In this document: one piece after another, positions 1-9,509 of the stretch | Position numbering within the stretch: the first letter of the stretch is position 1 | How the letters are laid out: each line of letters opens with the position of its first letter | Source: Faecalibacter sp. LW9 | GTDB taxonomy: Bacteria; Bacteroidota; Bacteroidia; Flavobacteriales; Weeksellaceae | Assembly (NCBI RefSeq): GCF_034661295.1 | Contig: NZ_CP141062.1 | Location: forward strand, 2,418,001 to 2,482,000 | Direction of reading: 5' to 3' | DNA length: 64,000 nucleotides | Translations under genes and position numbers: made by a program | Notes under the pieces: generated by a model | The model's database searches: none | Told to the model about the DNA's origin: nothing | What the model saw: only the letters and a program-made list of their open reading frames with translations

Positions 1-309
1 CCTGATATCCAAGGAATGTTTCGTGCCATAGGTTGTAAGGGAAGAGGCATGTATGGTTTTACATCTGCTCATGCATCCAATCATGTAGCAGTAGCAATTT
101 TTGTGGGAGTCGTACTGAAAAAACATTACAAATACTTGATTTACATTTTATTATTTTGGGCAATGATGATTGCTTACAGTCGAGTATATGTTGGTGTACA
201 TTACACTGGCGATATATTCTTTGGAATGTTGATTGGCGTAGTATTTGGTATTGGATTTTTATATTTATACAATTACATTATCAAAAAATATAAATCAAAA
301 TTAGATTAA
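1..309 (+). CDS. PAP2-family membrane phosphatase, C-terminal part
   Basis: This is the end of a type 2 phosphatidic acid phosphatase (PAP2) family protein, a membrane enzyme that removes phosphate from lipid phosphates. The frame is open from base 1, so the gene begins before the window; the Met at base 16 is internal. The third PAP2 motif (SRx5Hx3D type) is seen as SRVYVGVHYTGD. The second motif reads TSAH where the family usually has PSGH, an Ala-for-Gly change. Two or more hydrophobic helices surround the motifs and a Lys-rich tail ends the protein. It converges on the next gene with a shared terminator. The substrate (for example undecaprenyl pyrophosphate) cannot be told from this part. 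Confidence 0.85.
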   Translation, partial: PDIQGMFRAIGCKGRGMYGFTSAHASNHVAVAIFVGVVLKKHYKYLIYILLFWAMMIAYSRVYVGVHYTGDIFFGMLIGVVFGIGFLYLYNYIIKKYKSKLD

Positions 310-331
310 GATTTATTTACATATTTTAATG

Positions 332-367
332 AAAAAGCTCAGATTATAGAATTAATCTGAGCTTTTT
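332..367. terminator. Bidirectional rho-independent terminator
   Basis: A 15-bp perfect stem (AAAAAGCTCAGATTA at 332-346 and its complement at 353-367) has a 6-base loop, with A and T runs on the two flanks. It lies between two converging genes and can serve both. Confidence 0.85.
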
Positions 368-424
368 TTATGTTAAATAGAAATTGATATATTTTTAAGT
401 TAAAGTATTACTGATTATAAATAC

Positions 425-1585
425 TTAATCTTCAGAATCCTTTATTTCTTGTTGTTTTTTAAAAAAGAGTCTTCTATTTTTTCTAAAATATTTTTCGACA
501 TTAGGATTTAACTTTTCAGATTTTTCTTCACCTAATAAAAATCCCCATGGTTTTAACTCTGGTATATGATCAAAAATGATTTTACACATTGCTAAAATCG
601 GTATCGATAAAAACATTCCCATAATACCCCATGTAAGTTCGCCAATAACTAATCCGATAATTATGATTAAAGAATTGACTTTTACTTTAGATCCTACAAT
701 TTTAGGCATGACGATATTACCATCAATGGCATGTACGATGATAAAAGCAAGCAACAAAAGTAATACTTGACTTGGTGTGGCAGTAGCCAAAGTTAATATC
801 ACCGAAATAATCAAAGAAAGGATGATCCCTACATAAGGAATAATATTAAATATACCAGTCATTAAAGCTAATACAAAACTATATTTGATTCCGATAATAG
901 AAAATGCAATAAAACTTAATGCGAAGACAATAAGCATTTGTAAAAATAATCCAATCAAATATTGTTTAACCATATTTTGTGTCGTATAAATCACAGACAA
1001 AACATGTTTATGTTTTCGTTCATGAAAAATATAAAAAACAAAACGGATTAAATGTCTCCGATATATCAGGATAAATACGACATACAGAAAAGTAAATAAT
1101 ATCAGGATGGAATAGCGGGTTAAACCGCCAAGTATACGTTCGATAAAAAGAGTTCCAAAATCAAATGTTTTACTTAAATTTTCATTTAAGAAATTCATTT
1201 GCATACGCGAACTAATCCCAAAATTTTGATGTATCCATCGTTGAACAGTCTCAAATAATTCGATGACTTGTGCTTGGAAGCCAGGCCATTCATCAGAGAT
1301 GTCCAATAATTGGTTAATCAATAAATAGAATACACCGACAATCATTGCACAAAATAAAGTGGTTGTCACAATACTGGATACTACACGAGGCAGAAATAAA
1401 AATCGTTCCAATAAATTACAAAATGGAACCAATAATATGGAAATTAAAAATCCTAAAATTAAAGGAATAAGGATTGTTTGCCCAATAATGGCAAACCATC
1501 CCAATAGCAATATTGAAATTAGCGTACAAGCTAACTTCACATAAAAGGGGAGTTGTATGTATTTCTGTATCATGCAGTATAACAT
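425..1585 (-). CDS. AI-2E-type transporter / PerM-like permease
   Basis: This is a polytopic membrane protein of the AI-2E transporter (UPF0118, PerM) family, 386 residues, which is normal for the family. Members have been linked to autoinducer export or to Na+/H+ antiport, so the substrate is open. About eight hydrophobic segments are visible: a pair near residues 12-60, one near 65-90, and a cluster from 155 to 345. The middle region near residues 95-145 is soluble, as expected. The C-terminal tail is strongly basic and cytosolic. ATG at 1585 is used here, but a second Met four codons later (1573) is equally likely, because the first residues (MLYC) add nothing. It lies downstream of the S46 peptidase gene on the same strand but a terminator separates them. 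Confidence 0.85.
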   Translation of the reverse strand: MLYCMIQKYIQLPFYVKLACTLISILLLGWFAIIGQTILIPLILGFLISILLVPFCNLLERFLFLPRVVSSIVTTTLFCAMIVGVFYLLINQLLDISDEWPGFQAQVIELFETVQRWIHQNFGISSRMQMNFLNENLSKTFDFGTLFIERILGGLTRYSILILFTFLYVVFILIYRRHLIRFVFYIFHERKHKHVLSVIYTTQNMVKQYLIGLFLQMLIVFALSFIAFSIIGIKYSFVLALMTGIFNIIPYVGIILSLIISVILTLATATPSQVLLLLLAFIIVHAIDGNIVMPKIVGSKVKVNSLIIIIGLVIGELTWGIMGMFLSIPILAMCKIIFDHIPELKPWGFLLGEEKSEKLNPNVEKYFRKNRRLFFKKQQEIKDSED

Positions 1586-1587
1586 TT

Positions 1588-1618
1588 AAAAAAGCACTTA
1601 CAGAAGTAAGTGCTTTTT
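1588..1618 (-). terminator. Rho-independent terminator after the S46 peptidase gene
   Basis: GCACTTAC at 1594-1601 pairs with GTAAGTGC at 1606-1613 around an AGAA loop, flanked by A and T runs. On the minus strand it follows the peptidase stop codon by about 20 bases. Confidence 0.8.
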
Positions 1619-1637
1619 AAAGTTAATTGAAAATATC

Positions 1638-3782
1638 TTATTTTACAATGGTCATTTCGTCGATTAAACGTTGTGCACCAGCATATTTCTCAACTACCCA
1701 TAAAATGTAGCGAGCATCTACCATAATGTTACGACAAATTTCTGGATCGTAGTTTAAGTCAGACATTGTTCCTTCCCAAACACGGTCAAAGTTTAATCCA
1801 ATTAATTCTCCTTTTGCATTTAATGCTGGCGAACCAGAGTTTCCACCAGTAGTATGATTTGTTGCAATAAAGTTGATTGGTAATTTACCTGTTTCATCTT
1901 TATAATTTCCATAATCTTTAGATTCGTATAAATGAAGCATATGTTTTGGTAAATCAAATTCATAATCTCCTGGGATATACTTCTCAATTACACCATCAAT
2001 ATAAGTAATTGGTTCGTAACGCACAGCATCGCGTGGGTTATATCCATCCACCTTACCATAAGTTACACGTAATGTTGAATTTGCATCTGGGAAAATTTTC
2101 TTATCTGAAAAGACTTCCATTTGCCCTTTCATATAAGTACGCATCAATTTATTGATTTGTGCATTATTTGCTAAGTAATTTGGAGCAACTTTCGTGTTGT
2201 TTGCTTCTAATACTTTACGCAATTCTTTAATTAATGCATCTTCTTTAATAGCTGCAATAAATGCTTTGTCATCTTTTGCAATTTCTTGAATTTTACCTAC
2301 AAATGAAGCATTGTTAACTTTTTTCGTACCATTTACTACAGAGTTTTTCAAGGCATCTTTAATAGCAGTAGCAGTCGTTTCTGGTAATAAATTTGCTGGA
2401 ATCGCTTGGAAATAGTTATCAGCTAAGTCCGAAGAAATAGCAGCATCTAATTCAGCATTATAATCTTTGTGCATTCCTGCTAATTGATTCACCACACGAC
2501 GTTTAGTTTCTTCGTATTGAGGTTGTCCAACAGCATTTAAAACATTGTTTAATGCCAATGCCATACGGAATGTTTCTGAATTTGATCCAAATGTTTCAGC
2601 ATACACATTATACGCTAAATTATATTGCTCATTGGCTTTTACCACTTGGTTCAAGTCATTGATAATCGTTCCGTATTTTTCGTTTAATTTTTTATTTTTT
2701 TGAATTCTTTGATTGAATTCTGCTTCATATTGTTTACGTTTTTCAACGGCATTTGAACGGTTTAAACCTAAGTTTTCACCAATCCATTTCTTATGTGCAT
2801 TAGAAATACGCGCTTGTTTTGAAGCGTAGGCAATACGAGTGGCATTATCTTCACGCATTTTAGCATCGATATGCGATAAAGCAATCGTACGTACTTTTAT
2901 ACGTGCTGGGTTAAGTACTTCTTTAATATGTTCAATTGATGAGGCAGGTAAATACTCATCTGTAGTTCCAGGAAAGCCATAAACGAAAGTAAAATCATCT
3001 TGTTTAATACCACCAATATTTACGGGTAAATAGTGTTTAGGTTTATAAGGTACGTTAGATGGCGAATATTCTGCTGGATTGTTGTTTTGATCAGCATAAA
3101 TACGGAACATAGCAAAATCACCAGTATGACGTGGCCAAACCCAGTTATCGGTATCATTTCCATATTTACCAATAGCAGAAGGTGGTGCACCAACTAAACG
3201 AACATCTTTAAATGTCTGTGTTGTAAATTGATAGTATTCGTTTCCTTTATAAAAAGGTTTAATAAATGTCTCTTCGTATGCTGAAGTTTTAGTGTTTTTC
3301 GATAATTTTTCGATGTTTGCCTTAATGATTGTATTGCGCTCATCTTCTGACATCGAATCTTTAACACCTTTTAAAATGTCTTTCGTAACATTCTTTATAT
3401 CAATAATAAATGTTGCTGTTAAATCTTTATTCGGCAATTCATCTTTTAACTCTTTTGCCCAAAATCCATCTGTTAAATAATCATTTTCTAATGAAGAGTG
3501 TGATTGGATTTGACCATAACCACAGTGATGATTCGTTAATAATAAACCTTGTGGAGAAATAACTTCCGATGTGCATCCACCACCAAAGTGGGCTACGGCA
3601 TTATTAATACTTTTATCACCTGTACTAAAGATATCCTTAGATGAAATTTTTAATCCCATCTCTTTCATTTCTTTTTCATTCAACTCTGTAGGAATCCACA
3701 TACCTCCACCTTGTTGAGCAAATCCAATATAACTTGCCAATAAAGCGAATAATAATGATCCTCTAACCATCATTTTTTTCAT
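1638..3782 (-). CDS. S46-family dipeptidyl peptidase, DPP11-like
   Basis: This is a secreted serine dipeptidyl peptidase of family S46, which removes dipeptides from oligopeptides in the periplasm so that peptides can feed the cell. I start it at the ATG at 3782, giving 714 residues and a clean signal peptide (hydrophobic residues 6-20, cleavage near FAQ); an upstream in-frame ATG at 3830 would add 16 residues before it. The catalytic triad is visible: His86 in TNHHC, Asp222 in RHTGDF, Ser649 in GGNSGSP. Residue +18 from the Ser is Arg667. In the well-studied Porphyromonas enzymes that position is Arg in DPP11 (Asp/Glu-specific) and Gly in DPP7. An acidic-residue specificity is therefore inferred. 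Confidence 0.93.
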   Translation of the reverse strand: MKKMMVRGSLLFALLASYIGFAQQGGGMWIPTELNEKEMKEMGLKISSKDIFSTGDKSINNAVAHFGGGCTSEVISPQGLLLTNHHCGYGQIQSHSSLENDYLTDGFWAKELKDELPNKDLTATFIIDIKNVTKDILKGVKDSMSEDERNTIIKANIEKLSKNTKTSAYEETFIKPFYKGNEYYQFTTQTFKDVRLVGAPPSAIGKYGNDTDNWVWPRHTGDFAMFRIYADQNNNPAEYSPSNVPYKPKHYLPVNIGGIKQDDFTFVYGFPGTTDEYLPASSIEHIKEVLNPARIKVRTIALSHIDAKMREDNATRIAYASKQARISNAHKKWIGENLGLNRSNAVEKRKQYEAEFNQRIQKNKKLNEKYGTIINDLNQVVKANEQYNLAYNVYAETFGSNSETFRMALALNNVLNAVGQPQYEETKRRVVNQLAGMHKDYNAELDAAISSDLADNYFQAIPANLLPETTATAIKDALKNSVVNGTKKVNNASFVGKIQEIAKDDKAFIAAIKEDALIKELRKVLEANNTKVAPNYLANNAQINKLMRTYMKGQMEVFSDKKIFPDANSTLRVTYGKVDGYNPRDAVRYEPITYIDGVIEKYIPGDYEFDLPKHMLHLYESKDYGNYKDETGKLPINFIATNHTTGGNSGSPALNAKGELIGLNFDRVWEGTMSDLNYDPEICRNIMVDARYILWVVEKYAGAQRLIDEMTIVK

Positions 3783-3933
3783 GATTATAACTTTTATTGT
3801 AAATAAACTTTTCAAATATAAAAGATTCATGGTGTATAATCAACATTTCAAAATACATATTTTTAGTATAGAGGGAAGACTTTTATACGTTTCTCTACTT
3901 TTTGTCGTTATTAGAATAATTATAACAACATTT

Positions 3934-4782
3934 ATGAAAAACTTTTTACTTTTTTTAAGTTCAATTTTTTTAGTGACATCATGTACTATTAATGAAAATG
4001 TAACAGTATCAGAACAAGGAGAAATTGAATATGTTCAACGGATCGAAATTCCTCAAGTAGCAGCAATGATGGGGGCGTTGAGCGATGAAGATAAAATTCA
4101 ATTCAATCAAATCTCAAATTCAGAACACAATTACCTTGACTTTATTATGAGCTTACAGTCGTTTGGAGAAACGAAAACAACTTCAGAAATGGAGAAGTAT
4201 ATGTTATACAAAGAAGAATTACATGCAATCGATTTCATCAAATTTAGATTAGACTTACGTGATAATTTTGCATTTGAAATTATCAATCGTTCGAAATCGG
4301 CAGATGATTTCAATCAAAAAAATACCATAATTGAAGAAGTCTTTGATCAAATTAAACTTAAAGAAAATGCGCGTGTAGAGGCTGAATTAGCTGCAGAAAC
4401 TCCTAAACAACGTAAAAAACGTCTAAAGAAAGGAGAAGAAATTGAATCAATATTTGGTGATAACCCATTGTCGGGATTATCAAGTATGTCATATGCTTAT
4501 GATGGAAAAACCTTTAAGAAAAATATAGATGCTGTAAAATACCTTAAGGGAGCTTCAATGGATGAAACTTTTAAAACCGAAGAAGAAAAAGCTATGATGA
4601 ATTCAATGTTAAAACAAATGAAATTCAAAACAAAATATACTTTTCCTCGTAAAATAAAATCAGTAAATGTCCAAGATGCCATGTTAACTGCTGATGGTAA
4701 GTCATTTGTTGTAGAATATACATTAGAACAAATTCTCAATCGTCCTGAGATTACTGATTTTGAAGTGATTTTAGAAGATTAG
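3934..4782 (+). CDS. Conserved lipoprotein of unknown function
   Basis: I do not recognise this family. The product is 282 residues from the ATG at 3934, chosen because it directly begins a lipoprotein signal: MKNFLLFL, hydrophobic core, then the lipobox VTSC with the lipidated Cys at residue 17. Reading further upstream is possible but adds about 50 residues of unlikely sequence ahead of the signal. The mature part is hydrophilic, with a Lys/Arg-rich stretch (KQRKKRLKKGEE) in the middle and no membrane helix. It is followed 25 bases later by another small lipoprotein gene of similar style, so the two probably form an operon. Both may be envelope proteins of linked function; nothing more can be said. 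Confidence 0.8.
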   Translation: MKNFLLFLSSIFLVTSCTINENVTVSEQGEIEYVQRIEIPQVAAMMGALSDEDKIQFNQISNSEHNYLDFIMSLQSFGETKTTSEMEKYMLYKEELHAIDFIKFRLDLRDNFAFEIINRSKSADDFNQKNTIIEEVFDQIKLKENARVEAELAAETPKQRKKRLKKGEEIESIFGDNPLSGLSSMSYAYDGKTFKKNIDAVKYLKGASMDETFKTEEEKAMMNSMLKQMKFKTKYTFPRKIKSVNVQDAMLTADGKSFVVEYTLEQILNRPEITDFEVILED

Positions 4783-4807
4783 GAAGTGTTCATTTAAAAC
4801 AATTATT

Positions 4808-5542
4808 TTGAAAAAGATTTTATTCGCAAGTATTGTCCTTTTAGGATTGCAATCTTGTATGATTTCGGAAGAATATCAAGTGACAGATCATGATTCTTAT
4901 TCACGTCAAATCACGTATGATTTACATGATATGAAACCGATTCTTCCGCAGGATTTGACACGAGATTTCACTTCAGAGTTAGAAGAGTTAAGTCATCATT
5001 TGAAAAAAGGCGTAAAAATTTCCGAATTAGAAGGCCATTTGCAAAAACAAACATTTAATCCAGAATTTATATCTTACTTTAAAGAGAATCAATCGTTGGT
5101 CAATAAATATAAAGATATCGTGATTACGTTTGATGTTGATCAACTAATATATCATATTGATTATGGTGCACATTCCGATATTAAAAATAAAGAACTTCTT
5201 GATTTCCTAAATGGTATTATTTATTTGACAGAGTTACCATTAGGAAACGAGAATATGGTAAAAGAAGTAGTCACTGATTCCAAACAGATCACCTTACATT
5301 TTGATGGAAAAGCCATTGAGAAATTTTCGAATCAATTGTATCAAAGTTTTAATGAAATGACAACGCCTCAAGGTTTTCAATCTTTAATCAATTACCAATT
5401 AACCATTAAAACGCCCAAGAAAATTAAAACGTCTTCCATTAATGGAAATTATTTTAGTTTAGATGGACAATCTGTAACGTATAATTTCAAATTATCAGAA
5501 ATCATTTCAGGAAAAGTTTCAGAAGTAAAATTAGCGTATTAA
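4808..5542 (+). CDS. Lipoprotein of unknown function, TTG start
   Basis: This 244-residue lipoprotein has the signal MKKILFASIV and lipobox GLQSC (Cys17). The start codon is TTG at 4808; no ATG precedes the signal peptide, and TTG gives exactly the Lys-Lys-Ile-Leu start expected. The mature part is soluble and predicted helical, with no family motif that I know. It follows the previous lipoprotein gene by 25 bases and shares its general make-up (short signal, charged mature domain, C-terminal beta-like strands), so the two may be distant paralogues or partners. Its function is unknown. Confidence 0.78.
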   Translation: MKKILFASIVLLGLQSCMISEEYQVTDHDSYSRQITYDLHDMKPILPQDLTRDFTSELEELSHHLKKGVKISELEGHLQKQTFNPEFISYFKENQSLVNKYKDIVITFDVDQLIYHIDYGAHSDIKNKELLDFLNGIIYLTELPLGNENMVKEVVTDSKQITLHFDGKAIEKFSNQLYQSFNEMTTPQGFQSLINYQLTIKTPKKIKTSSINGNYFSLDGQSVTYNFKLSEIISGKVSEVKLAY

Positions 5543-5567
5543 ACGTGTAAGTTCCATTTCGCTTTTG

Positions 5568-5575
5568 TAAATTTG
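5568..5575 (+). promoter_or_regulatory. Candidate -7 promoter element of lipB
   Basis: TAAATTTG matches the Bacteroidota -7 consensus TAnnTTTG and lies 20 bases before the lipB ATG. No clear TTG (-33) is seen at the usual spacing, so support is partial. Confidence 0.45.
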
Positions 5576-5595
5576 AACCACAAAATTACTATTGA

Positions 5596-6309
5596 ATGAA
5601 GCAAGAAGTGTTCTTCCAAGATTTGGGTACAAATCGAGATTACCAAGAAATTTGGGATTTGCAGGAAGAGTTATTAGCAGAAAATGTAGCCATTAAACAA
5701 CACAATAGAGCGCAAGAAAAAGAAGGTTCAACCAATTTTAAAGCAACTAAAAATCATTTATTTTTTGTAGAACATCCTCATGTCTATACGTTAGGAAAAA
5801 GTGGTGACATAGAGAATATGTTGGCGAATGAAGATAAATTAAATGAAATACAGGCCACTTTTGTTAAAACTAATCGCGGTGGGGATATTACCTATCATGG
5901 ACCTGGACAATTGGTAGGCTATCCCATTTTAGATTTGGAAGCATTTAAACCCGACATTCATTTATACATGCGAAATTTGGAAGAAGTAATCATACGAACA
6001 ATCGCAGAATATGGATTGAAAGGAGAACGTTCAGAAGGTGAAACTGGAGTCTGGTTAGATGTTGGAAAACCTTATGCCCGTAAAATTTGTGCTATGGGAG
6101 TTAAAGCTTCACGTTGGGTAACAATGCATGGGTTTGCATTAAATGTTAATTCTGATTTGCGTTATTTTGAATATATCATTCCGTGTGGTATCAAAGATAA
6201 AGCAGTCGCATCATTAGATCGCGAATTAAATCGAACGGTTGATATGGACGAGGTGAAAGGTTTTGTAAAAAAGCATTTTGAAGAAGTTTTTGAAGTGAAA
6301 TTATCATAA
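5596..6309 (+). CDS. lipB: Octanoyltransferase LipB
   Basis: LipB moves the octanoyl group from octanoyl-ACP to a lysine of lipoate-dependent enzymes (pyruvate and 2-oxoglutarate dehydrogenases, glycine cleavage H protein), the first step of lipoate assembly. The 237-residue protein has the family signature RGGDITYHGPGQ at residues 94-105, the catalytic Lys163 in ARKICAMG and the acyl-carrying Cys197 in PCGI. Start at the ATG at 5596. A TAAATTTG -7 element precedes it and a strong terminator follows, so it is probably transcribed alone. lipA is not in this window. Confidence 0.95.
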   Translation: MKQEVFFQDLGTNRDYQEIWDLQEELLAENVAIKQHNRAQEKEGSTNFKATKNHLFFVEHPHVYTLGKSGDIENMLANEDKLNEIQATFVKTNRGGDITYHGPGQLVGYPILDLEAFKPDIHLYMRNLEEVIIRTIAEYGLKGERSEGETGVWLDVGKPYARKICAMGVKASRWVTMHGFALNVNSDLRYFEYIIPCGIKDKAVASLDRELNRTVDMDEVKGFVKKHFEEVFEVKLS

Positions 6310-6311
6310 AT

Positions 6312-6345
6312 AAAAAAAGGGACTGAGAATCAGTTCCTTTTTTTT
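6312..6345 (+). terminator. Rho-independent terminator after lipB
   Basis: GGGACTGA pairs with TCAGTTCC (one G-T pair) around a 3-base loop, extended by A and T runs on both sides. The final T run is eight bases. Confidence 0.85.
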
Positions 6346-6519
6346 GGAGTTTTTATTCCGTTATTTGTTATCCTTTTGAAGATGAATTCTATGGATTATG
6401 AATCAATATTTTTTGAAATTATCTGTTATACCACTTGTTTTATTGTATGATTTAAACATATATTTAACAAATTCTAAAGAATTACAAGGGAAAATATTAA
6501 TTCACTATTTAACAAACAC

Positions 6520-7926
6520 ATGAATCAATCACAAAAAACAAATTGGGGGCAATTTATTCCTCTAGTAACCGTTTTTTTCTTTTGGGGTTTCGTTGCGGCG
6601 AGTAACGATATTTTAATCCCGGTCTTTAAAAAATCGTTCGATTTAACTCAAGCACAAAGTCAATTGGTTTCTTTTGCTTATTATATTGCTTATACAGTAG
6701 GTGCTGTCATCTATATGCTTATCTCTTTATTAGCGAAACAAGATTTAATCGTAAAATATGGATATAAAAATTCATTATCCTTTGGTTTAATTTTATCAGC
6801 CATTGGAACATTATTTTTCATTCCAGCAGCCAATACAGGATCGTTTCCATTAATGTTAGCTGGATTATTTACGGTAGGATTAGGATTTTCAGTACAACAG
6901 ACAGTTGCCAATCCTTTAGCTATTGCGTTAGGTAGTAAAAATACTGGTTCACAACGTTTAACATTGGCAGGGGGGATCAATAATTTTGGAACAACTATCG
7001 GACCATTGATTGTAGCATATGCTATTTTTGGTGGAGCTGGCGATGGAGATACCAATTTAAGTATTGAAGCCGTTAAGATTCCTTATATGATTTTAGGTTT
7101 AGCTTTCTTATTGGTCGGTATTTTCTTGAAATTTTCAAAAATTCCAAATCATCCGGAAGTGGAAGAGAAAGTAGAAGATGGAGTTCATAAAGATCGTAAT
7201 TCAGCTTTAAAATATCCTCAATTGGTATTAGGAATGATTGCCATCTTTCTATACGTAGGAGTAGAAGTTTCAACAGTAAGTAACTTGCCGGACTATATGC
7301 AAAAAGAATTAGGATATAGCATAACGGGAGTTGCACCATTTGTATCGTTGTATTGGGCAAGTATGATGATTGGTCGTTGGGGTGGTGCTGCCGAAGCATT
7401 TGGATTGGATAAACAAAAGACTTTAGCTTTAAAGTTTATTGCTCCATATCTAGCTTTTGGAGTTTTCTTATTGGTTAATTTTATTGCAGGTCATGATTTA
7501 ACACCATTTTATTACTATGCTGCGATTATTTTGGTCATGATAATTGCTTCTATTTGGACCGAAGGAAATCCTGCAAAAATGTTAATTACTTTCTCTCTTA
7601 TAGGAATTATTTCTTTATTAATTGGAATGAATACGAAAGGATTGGTAAGTATTTATGCCTTAACAAGTGTAGGATTATTTTGTAGTACACTGTGGCCATG
7701 TATTTTCGCTTTAGCCATAAATGGTTTAGGTAAAAATACTTCACAAGGGAGTTCATTCTTAATTATGATGATTATGGGAGGTGGATTAGTTAGTATTTTC
7801 CAAGGGTATATAGCAGATTTAACTTCAATACATTTTAGTTATATTGTTTGTATTATTTGTTTTGCTTACTTGGCTTTTTATGCTATAGCTACAAAAAGTA
7901 TTTTCAAAAAACAGGGTATAGAATAG
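6520..7926 (+). CDS. FucP/GluP-family sugar MFS transporter
   Basis: This is a 12-helix major facilitator transporter of the fucose/glucose-galactose/N-acetylglucosamine permease family, probably importing a monosaccharide with protons or sodium. The first helix has the family pattern FFFWGFVAASNDILIP, keeping the Asp that matches FucP Asp46. At the place of FucP Glu135 (ETAANP) this protein has QQTVANP, so Gln replaces the acidic residue, as in glucose/galactose-type members. That argues against calling it a fucose transporter. Length is 468 residues, slightly long for the family. It stands alone between two terminators, with no sugar kinase or isomerase nearby to name the substrate. Confidence 0.88.
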   Translation: MNQSQKTNWGQFIPLVTVFFFWGFVAASNDILIPVFKKSFDLTQAQSQLVSFAYYIAYTVGAVIYMLISLLAKQDLIVKYGYKNSLSFGLILSAIGTLFFIPAANTGSFPLMLAGLFTVGLGFSVQQTVANPLAIALGSKNTGSQRLTLAGGINNFGTTIGPLIVAYAIFGGAGDGDTNLSIEAVKIPYMILGLAFLLVGIFLKFSKIPNHPEVEEKVEDGVHKDRNSALKYPQLVLGMIAIFLYVGVEVSTVSNLPDYMQKELGYSITGVAPFVSLYWASMMIGRWGGAAEAFGLDKQKTLALKFIAPYLAFGVFLLVNFIAGHDLTPFYYYAAIILVMIIASIWTEGNPAKMLITFSLIGIISLLIGMNTKGLVSIYALTSVGLFCSTLWPCIFALAINGLGKNTSQGSSFLIMMIMGGGLVSIFQGYIADLTSIHFSYIVCIICFAYLAFYAIATKSIFKKQGIE

Positions 7927-7947
7927 AAATTAAATTTTTATAGATAT

Positions 7948-7982
7948 AATGGGAGATTCGAAAGAATTTCCCATTTTTTTTT
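7948..7982 (+). terminator. Rho-independent terminator after the MFS gene
   Basis: A 12-bp stem with one G-T pair (7948-7959 with 7964-7975) closes on a GAAA tetraloop and is followed by a run of T. It lies about 20 bases after the stop codon. Confidence 0.9.
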
Positions 7983-8130
7983 ACAATACATTTAAATCTT
8001 AATTGATGATAAAAATATTTCTTTGTAATATCCAATTATAACTGCTTAAATAGAATAATTTTTATTTTATTGAATTATTCTTAAAAAAAAACGAATAAAA
8101 AGTATAAATGTTAAAATATAAACCTTAAAA

Positions 8131-8159
8131 TTGTCAATAATGTAATAATTTTATATTTG
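8131..8159 (+). promoter_or_regulatory. Bacteroidota-type promoter of the broken secreted-protein gene
   Basis: TTG at 8131-8133, an 18-base spacer and TATATTTG at 8152-8159 match the Bacteroidota consensus in both elements. It lies about 40 bases before the decayed reading frame that starts near 8201, so the promoter seems to have outlived the gene. Confidence 0.65.
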
Positions 8160-8200
8160 CTGAACAATATCCTAACCAAATATTGTAAGAACCAACCTAA

Positions 8201-9457
8201 AAATCAATTTACTCCATTGCCTTTCTTTCCGTATTTTCCTATTCAAATGCACAAGTAGGAATAGGAACAGATCAACCAAAATCAACTTTACATGTTGTTA
8301 ATGATGCTCAGAAATTAACTACTTTTCCAGATGGATTTATACCGCCATCGTTAACAAAACAACAATTAGCAAATAAAGAAAATTTAGTCTACGGTAAAGA
8401 TCATATAGGAGCAATTGTATTTGTAAGCGAAATTGGAACGGTTACTTCAGGTAAAAGTTTAAATCAAGTCGTGAACATCAATGTTCCAGGTTATTACTAT
8501 TTTGATGGAAAATTTTGGGTAAAATTATCTGGTGGAGATACTTCTGATGATGCGTGGATCAATAATTCAACATCACAAAGAGTTGAATTGTTTGCGACAT
8601 CCAATGGTCAAATTAGAACCGCAGGTTCTGAAGTTGTAATAAAAGATAATGGAGCATTGGCTCTTGGTAAAAATGATCCGCGTACCAAATTGGATTTGAA
8701 TGGTACGTATTCGAATAATGAATAAGTTTATGATGTAACTTCTAACACAACTATTCCTTTAATAACACAAGCTCAATTATCATTAATGGGTAATCCAGCC
8801 AGTGAATTTACAATCAATTTACCTAATGGCGTTCCAGGACAAAAATTGGTAATTGTAAATAATACAACATCTTCCAAAGATGGTAAAGTTGGACCTTATT
8901 ACATTACCAATAACAACGCAGTAGAATTTATTTATAGTAATGGAAATTGGAAGGCGCTAGGTAGTGGTATCAAATCCAATGTTTCGATTTATGGAACAAC
9001 ATTGCCTATATTGCCTCATGCCAATAATAATTCAGAGGTTAATTATAAAAACAAAACTAATTCAACGTTAGGAATTGTATCTCCTGGTGGAGATGGAATG
9101 TGGCATGTCGTTAGTCAAGTTAATTTCAAATCCGATTTGAATTATTATTCTTCTACTGGGGTTAATGCATCGAGTAGGAAAGTGGTGGAATATGAGTATT
9201 CAGGTTCACCGTTTGATGCAACTAAAGTTTATCCTATCGTGACCCCTGGAAATAATTCCAAAGATTATGGAGATGTTTTTAGCGCGAATGTGGTTTCTTT
9301 TGAAACGGTAAATGGAAAAACCCGCTTAAAACTATCTATTGTTAGAAGTGATTACTCGAGTGATACCTCAAGTTATGCAGCACAAGGTTATCCCGTTTCA
9401 ACCAGTGATTGGCAAGGAAGTTTTTATGTAAATGCATTATTAGCGACTAAAAATTAA
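8201..9457 (+). pseudogene. Secreted surface-type protein gene, broken
   Basis: One continuous frame of 418 codons reads as a secreted Bacteroidota protein: a signal-like start (KSIYSIAFLSVFSYSNAQ) followed by VGIGTDQPKSTLHV, the repeat-like opening of many flavobacterial surface and adhesin-like proteins. Two lesions are visible. First, no ATG, GTG or TTG opens the signal peptide; a TAA lies at 8198-8200 just where the start should be. Second, a TAA at 8723-8725 interrupts the frame (context DLNGTYSNNE stop VYDVTSN), and the frame continues without shift to 9457. The C-terminal half is rich in Asn, Ser and Thr and looks like a beta-rich domain. Promoter and terminator are intact. The function is unknown. 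Confidence 0.8.
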
Positions 9458-9475
9458 GGAAATTAGATATAGATT

Positions 9476-9506
9476 AAAACCTCATCATTTATGATGAGGT
9501 TTTTTA
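9476..9506. terminator. Bidirectional rho-independent terminator
   Basis: AAAACCTCATCA and TGATGAGGTTTT form a perfect stem around TTTA, with T runs on the exit side of each strand. It is shared by the broken secreted-protein gene and metF. Confidence 0.88.
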
Positions 9507-9509
9507 TAT

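Noticed and set aside
3831-3933. Upstream extensions of the S46 peptidase and of the divergent lipoprotein gene
   Set aside because: The longer frames overlap each other in the intergenic region and put extra residues before otherwise perfect signal peptides, so the inner ATG codons were chosen.
6520-7926. Calling the MFS gene fucP
   Set aside because: Gln replaces the acidic residue matching FucP Glu135 and no fucose genes are nearby, so only the wider family is named.
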